DNA of 64,000 nucleotides from Pristionchus mayeri (Eukaryota; Nematoda; Chromadorea; Rhabditida; Neodiplogasteridae), in NCBI GenBank assembly GCA_036245805.1, contig BTRK01000001.1, positions 33,862,758 to 33,926,757 on the forward strand, in the 5' to 3' direction. The stretch's first letter is position 1; the number at the start of each line of letters is the position of its first letter. Shown piece by piece: positions 48,342 to 61,192 of this stretch. The translations under genes were made by a program, and so were the position numbers. A model generated the notes under the pieces. That model saw nothing but the letters and a program-made list of their open reading frames with translations. It was not told the origin of the DNA and did not search any database.

Positions 48342-49430
48342 CGAGAACACTATAAATGATCAACATCAGATATTGTAGAGAATACACATGGAATTAGCAA
48401 GATAGAAATGATGAAATTTCCGAAATCTGGTGAGGTGACTCGACATTATTATTTTGATTAGGTCACCAGTATACGTTATACGTTATAATCGTCAGATACA
48501 AGTAAATTTATTATGAATTAAGTAAGTGACGGAATTTTGATGACGAGATTCTTGAAGTTGCCGGAGAAAGTAAGAAAGTTCTACTTGTTTACACCATTAT
48601 TCCACCATTAACGGTCCATAAAGCAAATTACTATTGATTAGAAAAAAGTATAACGCACTATTTAATTGAAAAAAGTGATCTCGGAACTCAACAATGTGAT
48701 ACACAATATATCTCTCTAAAACTATTAATCTATGAAATAGAAATATTCACAAATTCAAGATATCTCAAATTTGGAAGCATTAGAATGATGATTGACGAAA
48801 GCATTTAAGTAGATTATTCAAAAATGAACTTCTTATTCTTAACGCACTCAGTGCATTTATTCGGAAAGGTTTTATCTTCTCTATAGAACTGATGCCGTTC
48901 TATTTCTGAATAGGTAAACGAACGCGGAACCTGAATATCGTCAAGCCAGATGTCAAGATCGGAATCGAAAGCAATCTAACTATTGCGGTCGTGAATTTCT
49001 GCACACAACCTGGAATTCCCCAACAATAAATTTGCTCATAATCTGATTGCTTGCAGGTGAAAAGTGATTAAATAAAATGGATGCAGCGAGTACACTCGTT
49101 GTCCTGCTTGCTTGTATGTGACGGAGTAGGCTATTTTTGCCTTTCGATTGTTTCGTTGGTATTGCAAAATTCCACTACCACCTAGCCACACAGAAGCCCT
49201 CAACAGATAATGAAAACGTTGAAGTTCTTAGAATTTGATCCTCTTTCGATCCCGCTAGGCCTCGTTCTAAAACTCCAGCCTACCGATTTTCTGGTGAAAC
49301 ATCGTTGCTTGCACTATGTATTCAACATTGTAATGATTAATGTTTTATGCTAGACTCGCTTGATTTTTAAAGTACAAATAAGCATGAACTCTCTAAGTGT
49401 CAATATCGGATAAAAGTTCAGTGACGAAGA
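48342..49430. other. SreG-GCY spacer, no gene seen
   Basis: AT-rich sequence without exon-like blocks of the neighbouring families. It should contain the SreG promoter on the minus strand; no element could be assigned. Confidence 0.4.
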
Positions 49431-52400
49431 TCACATTAGACTCTTCTTGCTCCACTTCCCCTCCAGGTAATACGTCATGCATTCTCCTTTACCCTGAAAT
49501 ATCGTATTTGTTAAACAATTCTTCCGTTCCATACCCAATTCCTCACACATTCTGTTCTTGCTGCAGCAGCCACGTCATATGTGGTAAATAACATACTTAC
49601 AAATAAAGTTTCGCAAACTTTAACTACCCAACATAATACCCTGACCTTGAGCAACAAAACAGTGAATTGAGAGAAGAGAATTTCGCCCGTTTTGGTACTC
49701 GTTTTCTAGTAATCGGTTTTAACAACAGAAGGTTTCAACAGTTATCAAAGATCAAGAAGAAACCTACTTTCACTTCGACTTTTCCCCTCTCAGTGCACGA
49801 GAATTGTGTGAAGAAGCACTTGATGAGGGTGTGCGATTGTTCACTGATCTGTAAAAGGATAAGATATCAAAGATTAAAGATCATGAATACAAAGATCAAA
49901 GGCCAAAGTTTGATTTTTGCCTGAATCTTGTTAGCGATGCTCGTGCTCTCCATGCGCGAGGCCATGTTGACGGTGTCGCCGAAGAGGCAGTATCTGCGTA
50001 TTTTGGCATAATTATGAGACAATGCATCGTTTAATAATGAACAGCACTGAAGCGGGTGACGAGGGTATGTTGTTACTTCTTATAACGAACTGCAACTAAA
50101 AAATGTTTTACAAATTTTTAAAACATTTTACAATAATTTTTAAAAAAAACCTGGGCGCCGCCAGTCCGACAACTCCCGCCGCGACGCTGCCGCTGTGGAA
50201 GCCGATTCTCAGAGAAAGAACCTCTCCCGGGCGGTGTTCCAGTTTGAAGTTGGACATGAACTGCAAGTTGGTCATGAACTGCAAGAGAATGATTCAGAAG
50301 AATGATTCAAAAGATGGACGATTCAAAAGAATGATTCAAAAGATCGACGATTCAAAAGAATGATTCAAAAGATCGATGATACAAAATAATGGTTCAAAAA
50401 AATAAGTGCTTACCGCACGCATCTTTAGAGCGATATCGGCGATATGCTGCACGTGGTTGTTGCCGTTCTCGATAGGCACGCCGGACACGATCATGTAAGC
50501 GTCGCCGATCGTCTCCACCTGAGCAAATATCAAAGATCAAAGATTTTTCCATGAATATGTCCAAAAATGCCACTGATATACAGTACAACCTGTACGATAG
50601 AGAACTAAAGGTAATGGTAAAAAAGGTTGTAAATGAAAGAACGATTGGGAATAGAGACTGTTTCCATGATTAAAATTCTCACTTTGTAAGCGTCGTGCTT
50701 GGCTATGATGGCGTCGAATCCACTGAAGGTGTCGTTTAGGAAATTCACAATCTGAAATTGTATTTGCTGTAGCTGGAAAATTGTATAATTTTATCCGTTT
50801 ACGCCGTCTCGTCTATTTCCACAAAAAATCCTGAAAAGATAACCAATATCACGGGCACGTCAGTCTACAAACTTATAACTCATTCGATAGACTGATGAGA
50901 AAACAATTTCAAATGTTAACTGTATTCCAATTTCACCTGGAATGGAGTAGAAGTCGTCGATATATGCGCGAATCCAGGAATGTCCGAGAAGAGCACGGTG
51001 GCGCACGAGTAGAGCTGAGGAGGCACCGCCTTGCCCGTCTTGAGGTTGTCGGCGATCGTTCTGAATCAGTTTCAGAATGTCACATTTTTTAAAAATAAGT
51101 AATTTGTCCAAGACAACGTAAATCGGCCAATTTAAAGAAAATTGCTCACCTGGGCAGCATATTGTAGAGCAGTCGATCTGCCTGCTTCTGTGCTTCTTCG
51201 AGCATCGCCGTTCTGTCCTTCACTAGCGCCTAAAAATACATAGGTGATAAAAATTAAAGATTAAAGACCAAAGATCAAATATCAAAGATTAAGTGCCTCC
51301 AGATTGCCCGCGTACTCCTCCATCATCTGTATCATCTGGTCGATGAGCGTGCCCTTGCCCCTGGAATGTACTAAATCAATGAATCAATATAATTATCATG
51401 TCAGGTAATATTTGATCTGATGAAGATTTGTCGGTATTCTTCATAAGATGCATTTCACTAGTGAAAAGTACACATTTATGGTAAAACTGTGCTATAGCAT
51501 GAGGGAGCACAATGCATTACCTCCACAAGTCAGTTTACGCCAGTTTTTGAAAGGAATAGAAGTATTTATTTTGAAATTGCATTTATCGGAAAATACCCAC
51601 TTGGATATGAGATTGGCATTGACCATCGCCTTGACCTTCTTTATATTCGGACGAATCTCGGGAATCTCCAGCCAGCAGGCCTCCAGGCAGGAGAGCATCT
51701 GCAAATATTTGAGAAAATTGACTATACATTTCTTGAATTAGGCTCAAAACATGGTACGAGAGCAACTACACATATTTGGAAAAAAGTTGTTTTTCTTGAA
51801 TTTGGCTCAGAATATGGTAAGAGTGCATTTAAAAACAATTGACATTACTCTAGTATTAGATATTAGTTGGACGTGGAATCTTAAACACTTAGGAGAGCAT
51901 CTACAAATAGTTGTCAAAGAGTAAAAATGAATGCAATTAGCTTCAAATTGTAATGCAAATAATATACATTTCTGTGTTGGAGTGGTGTTATGTTGATACG
52001 CATATTTTTTTTTCGAAATTGCATCTTTTATCTTGGACACCTGCAGGTTGGCGCCCTCTTCGCCGGTGTTGGCCGAGGGGAAGCTTGGTCGAATGAGATC
52101 GTCGTCGTCGTTGACCATAGCCAGCATCTCCATCAGTTCTGCAGTTCCATATTTCGTGCACCAAGTCATATCTTCGAAATCATTCAGGTGATGCAGTTGA
52201 AGGTAAATGATCATCTTTATTATTCTAGTCATTAAAGTCTACAGAAACGCTTGCATTGCTTGGTGTTCACGCTCTTTTTACAAGTTGACTAGAATTGTTC
52301 GAAATAAGACCATGTTCTCATTTCTCGAACTGTAACGATAGAACTGACTCTCAGTGCTCTTATTTCGCTCGTGGAAGGGCGCGACGCGGAAGAGGATCTG

Positions 52401-55400
52401 GTAGATGACCATGCCGAGCGAGTAGATGTCCGCGTTCTGAATGACATTAAAAGGTAAAGGTAAATGTACATCCCATCTTGAGACTGGGCTCGCGGGAGAA
52501 CACTGCTAGGCCAGTGTCAATTTGGGCGGATTCATTCAGGAGTGCCCACCTTTCGCCAGACCTATTTACCTGCTTGATCTAGTCACGGCTACCATTTCCA
52601 AATCCCCTATGGCATGGTATAAGTTTCAAATTAATTGAATGACAGTATCAAATTCAAAGTCACTGCAAGCGTCAGTTATCTCCATAATAATTGTTCGTTT
52701 AATCTTGCCAAGAAATGCGGAATAATCTCTCGGCAGATGATGTGCAAAAGCGTGACGAGGATTTCTCGGACAGTACCTGGTTTCCGGCTGGAATCTCGCC
52801 GCGAGCGAGGATGTCCCGAATGACCTCCGGCGCTTGCTGGAGGTACTCTGAAGAAAGATTTTTGCATTGCATATCGGATGTGTAAGAGATTTTTTTTGGG
52901 TAAGATGAATCAAAGATTTTTTTCTGTTAATGCTCATTGCTCATGATTAGTAGCCTTATGTTACATACTTCTGTCCATGTACCGTCCCTTGCCATCAGTC
53001 TCTTGATCATCCTCCAAGTGGTGCACCTTGATCTCCATCTAAAGCTTTACTGATTATTCATAATACATTATTACAATATTATTGATTTTATTGATTATTA
53101 ATGCAGAACTAAAAAAATAATATAATACGTGCATCATTCAGCTTCTCCGAGATCATCCTCTCCGTTCTAAAATTAGACAGCTTCACGGTCCAATTCGAGT
53201 CGACCAGGCAGTTTTGCAGGCAGAGCAGACCATGGTAGAGAATGGGCGAGGCGTGCAGGAAACCGAGTCCCTGTATTGATTACATTTTGTTTGTATTTAA
53301 AAAATACAAATGATACAGAATATTTGGGAAATAAGCATGCAAGAAAACGTGCCTCGGTGAGTCAACATTTTGTTCTAATGTGCAAATCCATAATTATTAC
53401 AAAATGTTGAATTATGTGATTGTGTCTACCTTGACGACATCCTTGGCGAAGGAGACCTTGAAGTTATGGCCGAGCTTCATCTCATCATTGAAGAGAATGT
53501 CCTGGATAGTGTCCGATTCCAAGCATTATCCGCGTTTGATGCATTTGCTTATTGATAGATCGGTAATTTAGTCAGGAAGTCATTTGTATCAGCATACATT
53601 TTTACAGATTATCGCTAAATCCCGCTTGATTTTGAAATTATTATATATCTCTCCTTTATTTAGTATCTGACCGATCAACGGTTCCAGAAGCCACATTTCG
53701 AGATTTAAACCAGTACAGATCCCACCAACCTCCAGACTGCCTCTGCTGCACAGTATCCACGCTACGATGAACTCGTTTTGCTGATTGAATGCGATGCCGT
53801 AGAACTTGTTCAGATTCTCGTTCTCCATCAATTTCATCTGAAATAGTAACAGTGCATTTAATAGTGCTTTTAGCTATATTTTTGAATGGTGAACATGATT
53901 GTATCAGTTCATCCTGGATAAATTGATGTGATGTGATGCGTGAGGTACGACAGGTATGCCGGGCACCAATTAGATAGTGTGCTAGCCAAGACCCGCTAAA
54001 CCTGTTGACAACTTGTAACATTGGCTAACCTCCTTGAGCACGCGCAGCTCCGATTTTGAGAAGCTGATGTTTCTCATCTGCGTGAAGCGCTTGATGGCGA
54101 GGGAAACGCCGTTGCAGTCTGCCTGAAAATTTTAATCATAAATTAATCATAAATTTTTAGGCAGAACATCCTGACTAATTGTCAAAGTTTCAAAAATATA
54201 CTTTGATAAGAAATTGTTTTATGTTAATGAATGAGATCGTGCCTGCTTCGCTGCAATGAGCGCCTTGGCCTTGCTGCCGGAGTGACTGGTGCCGGAGATG
54301 GAGGAGGATTCGCCCGTGGAAGTCGTCTTTAGCGAACTCTCCGATTTCTGAAGATCATATGCATCGAGGTTGAGAACTAGTGTCAGCTCATTTGGTCATC
54401 TGGTGAGATAAATGGATAAATATGCGTACGCCTTTGGCGCCGTCGTTTATTCGCAGCATGTCTCGCGGAATACGCCACGTCATGTCGTACAACTGCTTTT
54501 CCTTGCTGAACAATATGTCGTTCGAGGTGTAAAATCCATTTGAAAACCCCGATATCTCCCCAAAAAACAATGTTATATACAATCCCGAAATATTTCGTCA
54601 ACTACAAGCACCAATCAGTTTTTTTTGCAGAAATGAGTAGTATGAAGATTTACGTTGTGTCCTGGTTTTCAAGTATGAAATTCCCATTCTCCTCACTGTT
54701 TGATGTAGATGAAGTAGGATAGTGGAAGAATCACGGAAAACGCCGCGAGTACTCCCACGAGCACGTAGTAGACCGTGTTGTCGCACTTGGACCCGGTGAA
54801 GCCGCAGACTGGCTCGTCCGTCGGGTACATGCCTGTGGACGAAATGCCATTTGAAAATGGTTAATTCTTAGAGTTGGATAGATCGGCCCTGGAACGGTCC
54901 ATTGGGAACATGACTAACGGTATCTGCAGGGGGGTTATTGCTGGATATGAACATTTTGATAATTAACGAGAAAACGGATTAGAAAATGGTCAGATTGTGT
55001 TATATGGTTGGACAAAGGGGTAGGTCACAGCGGGCTTGATTAACCATTGTGCGACGGCCAGAAGTACTGCTTCATCTCGTGGGCCAGATGCTCCGAGCAG
55101 ACTGCTTGATCGCGCGCGCACGCTTGTCGATCTCCCAGTTTAGCCTGTGAAAGAGTGATCATAATGTTGGCATGGACACTCAACGAGAGATACTTGGGCA
55201 ATTATATCTTAACTTCCCAAACATCTCATCATTCGACTGGCCTACAGAGCTTGTGAAATGAAGAGACAACTACTCGAAATTTACTCATTGATCAGAAACA
55301 TGTGTGAAAATTGACTTGAAATTTTTGATACGCCATTTCAAGATTTCGAAGACGAGCCTCGAGTTCGACGACGATGTCAAGCGTGCCGTTGCTCGCGTAG

Positions 55401-58400
55401 TATACGGCGTAGCTGGGCACGCGAATCGCCTTGTTGTTCATCAGTACTTGACCAGTCGTTCCTGATGAATCTTCGTCATAATCATTGCTGTACACACCGC
55501 CAGTAAACCGATGAACCCTATTCGTCGATTTTTTGACTACCAAGTCGTCGCCAGTGCTGGACATCTATGGTCATAATGCGTGATAGTTGACATATGTATC
55601 ATTAACAATTGACCCCAACATTTGTAATTGCAACACTAGTCATCCATTCAGTCACCACTTAACTCGATCATGCATACTTTGTTCGTCGACTATAAGTGCA
55701 CAAACCGATGAACTGTCGATTCGTCATCCTGCTCCAGAGCAGAGATCCGTTCTTGTGCACGTTGTAATTCCTTGTCTGGAAAAAAATGTTATAAATTCTA
55801 TGCAATGCAACCATTGCTTTACAGTAACAGAAGTTTTTGAGTTCGACATGTGCGTCGGGAATTCAGTAATTCCTCCTCAATTAATCGATAAATGACATTA
55901 TAATGGTTTACCTCCTCGAATGCGTCCCTCAGTGCGAGTCCGTACAGGAAGAGTGCATCGTAGAGCGACATGTAGTTGACCGTGCCGAACTGAAACATTT
56001 TCAGACGACATAACAAGCCTATTCTAAGTAGCCGCTCATAGACTCGGACCCATCATTGAGATCTCCGCATGACTTGCATGTGATACATGACTACGTTTGG
56101 TTTTACCTTTCAGACGATGTGTGTGTGTGGGCTTAATGTTAGTGCAAAATGTTCATATTTTTTGTGGGGAATCGACGTAAAATGTTTACTCACATGCGTG
56201 CTGATAATTCCAGTCTTCTTCGAGAATCTGTCCTGGAACTCGTCGAAAAACTTTCGGTCGTATCCGTGCGCAGTGATGATGATTGTGCTCTCAAAGGCCT
56301 GCTTCACCTCCTGCTTGTCGATGTTTGACGCCTCCCAGGGGAAGTGGTCGGCGATCTGCAATTCATATTTGAGGTCGTAACAACTGCTTATTCACTGTGT
56401 GAGAAATGAAGAAACCGTGACCAGAATTTCGAAAAAAAAACTACGAGATCTTGTACTTTTTTGATTACTGGTACACACACACTCTCTCTCTATCGGCTAA
56501 ATTGAGAGATTGCATGAAGTGAATACACTTTGGTATCGTTTCTCGAATTTCTGGTCAAAATAATATGACATGTTATTTTCGTTTCCTGGCGATAGATGAT
56601 GACTATACCTACAGATGATGGGCTGTGGTATACATGGAATGGGAACAGATTAGCATTAACATTCCATCGTCTAAATGCAGATATTTTTGCTGCAAATTTT
56701 CGGTAATCACTCACTGATTACCCACCTCAAGGAAAAATTAGCTCTTAGCGGATTACATTTTCATCACATGTATATGACTAAAAAATATCGTAGTGCTCGC
56801 TGTTTACCCACATGCGCCAGCCAAGCAAAATAATTAACTCTACTGGATTGCATTTTCATCACATTTTTTGTCTCTTCGTTTTATGTTGAAGAAGTAAGGA
56901 ATAATTGGAGTAATTTGGTGTAATGATTACTTAATGTTTACTCACATGCGCCAGCCAGGGGATGATGTAGACGAAATCAGATGTTTTCATCATCTGCCTC
57001 TTCACGGCGAGCATGAATTGCGTGGCGGCGTGCAGGTCCATTCCCATCTCGATGACGATTACTGAATCAGAACGATTACTGTATCAACCGGATTACTGTA
57101 TCACGATGACACTATATTTGTTTCACGTTCACTAATGAACCTTTATTTTTTCTCTATCCACTAACCGACCGACTTCATCGATGAATCTATTTTTAATATC
57201 CGACGGTTAGTGAATCATCACGATTACTGTAGGTTCTCGACGACCACGACGACGATAAGCTAATGCGATAAGCGATCTCGACGAAGACGCTATTCGTTTG
57301 TTTTTTACAAAAACAAATATTCGATTACCGACGCGTCTATACTACACGACACTTAATGAGTTAAAGATTAGAAATGGGATATCAAATATTCGCTCTGGAA
57401 TGGCACTTACTCCTTCCTCTTGCTTCAATCTCATCGGTGACGCCGCTCGAGATGATCTGCTCAGCAGAAGCATATGGATCCACATCGAACACGTCATTGA
57501 TCTACCAAATTTTGAATTATTGAGAATTATAGCCAGTCACAACAAAGTCAACAAATCCGCTTCGAACACTTCTATTTTACTAGCCAATCGCCCATTAATT
57601 ATCCTAATTAAGCTGTAAACATGCCTTGACACCCTTCTCCTTGCACAGAGCCATGAGTGGTTGCACGGAGAGGCGCTCCGCGTCTTTCGAGGGACGCACG
57701 ATGATAATCTGAATAACGAGCGTGAATTTACATACAACAAAACGTAATTGTTCAACTCTACACATCGATTGACGGATCCGAGCTACTCCATAAAGGATAG
57801 GTAAAAATAGGCATAGGAAAGAGGGAGATAACTATGTAAGCAATCGTATCATGATTCTGCGTTCTTGTCAGTACAATGGTAGAGCGCTCGGAATGAATAC
57901 ATTAATTCCTCACTAAGTCATTCAAAAAAAGGTTTGCCTGTTTCCAATTGTTCAGTTGAATATAGGTGTAGGTCGCTCGGGCCATCTCCGATGCCGAAGT
58001 CAGTGCGACTGAGCCGAGAGAGGGAAACTCGCTACGATCGGACAGTGCGTCGTCTAAATTCAATTGTTTCGCCAGGGATATCCGTGAGGGAAATCACGTA
58101 GAACCTTCGGGATCTGTACTGTGCAAGCAGGAATTGGAGGACATTTTGTCCCCTCTAGCCCTAATCCACTGTATTTCTTATATGTCCTCTGTTTTGATAA
58201 TGTGTCCCTCGAAGTCGGATTCGTCTTCCGAAACGGGACGGAAACTGCGATCCCCCCAAACGGCATAGACGTATTCTTCGTAAGCTTGCTTTCGATGCAT
58301 TGTGTAGACTTAGGTGACCAAGCAATTTGCTTGATTTGAAGTGTAAAGGACAAATATCAAAGATAAAAAATTAATGGTCATTATTTTGTAGGCTGGCTTA

Positions 58401-59558
58401 CCTCCACTCATATGCGCGACGATGGGCACGTTCCAGCGGGGAGCCAGGCGACCGATTGCCAGCATTTCTGCAGTGAGATTAATCTATTTTTTTTTCAAAT
58501 TTCACATCATTTTGAAAATGCCCTTAGCTGCCAAGCGTGCACTGTACATTTTGAATTCATTGGACTAGTCCTCTTGAAGTCTTCGAATCCATTAGTGATT
58601 TTTGTGATTCAGAACGACGAAAACTAGGAGATACAGTAGTTGATGGAAACTTGTATGGACTGAACAAACCGTTATTGCACCCGGGACCGAAATAGATGGT
58701 TGCGTTCTTCATGTAGTGCAGATGCGCCGCGTTCTCCACGCCCGAGTACGCGTTGCACGACTCGCGAGTTGCGACCCTGCATCAGGGGATGCAATAATTC
58801 ACCCTCAATTTAGATATTTCCGTTCTGAATCAGGTGATACAAAACTTCCCCACTGTCCCAAAGTGATTGAGTAGGTCAACCCTGGGTCATCGAATTCAGG
58901 AGTTAGATTTTGCAGCACATTTTGATTTTTAAAAAAACCACTCACTCGAATGAGTACTTCTCCGGCAGTATGCCCCTCTCCCTCAAGTCGTCCGCGCACA
59001 TCCTCAAGATGTCCGGTTCGTGCGCGATTGCAGGATTGTTGGGTTGAAGATGCCCGATGACCACCACGCCACCGGAATCGTTCGTTTCCTTTAAGAAACA
59101 CTCATGACATTAAGTAACCATTCATGACCGTGAGGGCCCTAAAGGTTCTTAAGGCGCTTAAGGCCCTTAAGGTAAAGTGATTCCCGCCATTACCCCATTC
59201 GGCATGAAACGTAAGCTGTAAATGTAAGTAGTGCAGTTCGGTGAGACCGAGTATTGCTAGGACTACGTATCCGTTGTTTAATGCAAAACAATGCAATACT
59301 TATTGTCATTTTGTAGGAGCTCTTGAAGTCCTGACTGATAAGAAATATTGCTGATGATTTTGAGGAATTTCGTTAGGCAAAATTGGAATTTTTAGCCAGT
59401 TTGAAGAACTCACATGAAATACGTATCTGTTAGCTTTTGAGAACGATTGGAATAGCTTCTAGAGGTAGTGAAAAATATACCTGCGAAGACTTCCCAGCGA
59501 AGACTTGCCTCCATATCGACAAGACGATCAGGAAGAGCAACATGCCTCCGTAGCTCAT
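49431..59558 (-). CDS. Receptor-type guanylyl cyclase (GCY), 34 exons, about 1,092 aa
   Basis: The model opens at ATG 59558 and ends at TGA 49431-49433. It closes over 34 exons (78 nt first, 63 nt last; total 3,279 nt). Residues 1-23 form a signal peptide ([11 protein letters not shown] core). The ectodomain (to about 475) is the ANF-receptor type: [49 protein letters not shown], ending DEPVCGF-x-x-x-KC before the TM ([20 protein letters not shown]). A pseudokinase follows with [26 protein letters not shown] in place of HRD, and [11 protein letters not shown] coiled linker ([18 protein letters not shown]) leads to the cyclase: [44 protein letters not shown], and tail [10 protein letters not shown]. 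Metal aspartates and the guanine-selecting E and C are present, so it should make cGMP. Inferred site: sensory neurons. Several introns appear to start with GC. Confidence 0.93.
50285..50400. repeat. Minisatellite in GCY intron 30
   Basis: About three to four copies of a 29-base unit built from GATTCAAAAGAAT and GATTCAAAAGATCGAC halves. Other GCY introns carry shorter (GATCAAAGATTAAA) runs at 49852-49915, 51245-51292 and near 58350, so this AAAGATC motif is locally amplified. Confidence 0.65.
52448..52612 (-). repeat. SINE-like repeat, copy 3 (GCY intron 22)
   Basis: Begins AAAAGGTAAAGGTAAATGTA and follows copy 2 closely through GAGACTGGGCTCGCGGGAGA, CACTGCTAGGCCAGTGT and CTTGATCTAGTCACGGC. 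It lacks the last roughly 40 bp of copy 2, that is, the 5' part if it was retroposed on the minus strand. Confidence 0.7.
58060..58400. other. Unexplained GC-richer block in GCY intron 4
   Basis: This intron is open on both strands (72 codons plus, 97 codons minus) and less AT-rich than neighbouring introns. It is not needed for the cyclase frame, because exon 4 (ending 58402) joins exon 5 (starting 58053) in phase. The translated frames have no motif I recognise. It may be inserted sequence. Confidence 0.3.
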
Positions 59559-61192
59559 CCCCACTGGAATGAGATGTTTTGAGGAATGGGTGGTGATTGC
59601 CGGTCTACTACGTATCTCTGAAATCTAGTATTGATGTGCATAATTCACTGCATTCCGGTGTGATACTTTACCACACTCTCCCACCTCCTAGGATTTGCGT
59701 CGCAAGAAAAGACTCTTCATTTTGAGTACTATATCACCCTTACGGCCTGTGAGAGAGCACGAATGCATCCCTACCTCCTCCCGGGAATCAGATGTTTTGA
59801 CGACGATGATTTATGCTTGCCTGTCTACTCTAATGCACCCCTCTCAGATCTCTCACGGTAATTTGCTTAATTCGGTTGAATTCCCACACAATTTGCGACG
59901 ATTTTTGCCTACGACAACTTCCGATGTTAGCAATAACATGTGATTCCTCCCCCCGCCATTAGCCCCCTCTCTCCACTGATCATACGTAATACGATGTCTG
60001 GGAATACTCTACTGCTTACCTCTTCATAGTAATATGCCTAATGCGATGCATTCCAATGCATACGACATGGATTCCTGCTAATCTCGAGTAAATGATGAGT
60101 GAGCGACTCTCCTCGCCATTAGCTCTCCCTCCACTGATCATACGTAATGCGATGTCTGCATTGGGTGCTTATATCTGATATATTAATGTGGAAAATTCAC
60201 TACATTCCCATGTGATGAATGCCTACGACATAGATTGCTTCCAATGGTGTGGTGTGACGGAATGTATGCAAATGATGAAACGACGGTTTACTAATGCACA
60301 TGCCGTTCATGAAATGTGACACTTAGAAACCATTGCGGTATTCACATCTCCTCTGTTGTTTAGAAGATGTTAGTTACTATGCCCAAAATCCGTTCAAACA
60401 TTGCTGAATGGAAAACCATGAATTCACAAGCTAAACAGCCTTATTTTTATTTAAATGGCAGGTGACGACAATGTGGTACATTCAAGGAGGGCTTTCACAG
60501 CTAGGCTGATTCGGAAACTTGCCGAGATATGGTACCGAAGATGTTTACCCTTGAAAAGAGAACAGGCCGATCGGAATGTACTCGTATTGCATCTGTGATA
60601 ACAATCAAATTTCAAAATATTTAGAAAATAATTTTAATTTTCGTTTCTTCATGTAATGGTCATGATCGGATCGCCGTATCTCCTTTTACGGTTCTCTCAC
60701 GATAACCGATTATGCGAAAACCATCTTAGGGACAAATAATAATAGTCCATGGGAGAGTATTGAATTGAATGATCAATGATCAAATTGTTTAGCTGGAATA
60801 TTGCATTTGCTCGACCAAAGCACCGATTCTGATTTTTTTTCCTATTTACCTTGTCGTGTACAAGTCTGGCGTTGTATGGGTTATGATAGGAATACGAATA
60901 TACCGCCCTGAATTTAATGAATTTGTAATCTGTTCATGTCAACCAGCATTCACCGAAAACATATCGAAAGATTTTTATAATTTAAAATCTTTAAAATTAC
61001 TTTCTACCTCTTGAGCTAACAGCCAGGGAAATTCTCACTCCCACACCAAGAGCTAATGAAAATAATATAGATTGGAATTGAAAAGAGTGAATTTGAACAC
61101 CGCAGTATGCGTCTAGATTCGACTCTTTCATTTTTGTCTAATTTAAATATCGGTATGTCAATAATCGTTTCTACCCAACTGTATTTCTTCAG
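59559..61192. other. GCY-StrK divergent intergenic region
   Basis: Probably holds the promoters of GCY (minus) and StrK (plus), but no element can be named. A block is directly repeated at about 59957-60001 and 60118-60166 (CCTCCACTGATCATACGTAA then a shared GCGATGTCTG end), suggesting a small local duplication. The missing first exon of StrK should lie here. Confidence 0.4.

Noticed and set aside
58060..58353. Possible extra GCY exon in intron 4
   Set aside because: Exon 4 joins exon 5 in phase without it, and the translation does not resemble any receptor cyclase segment.
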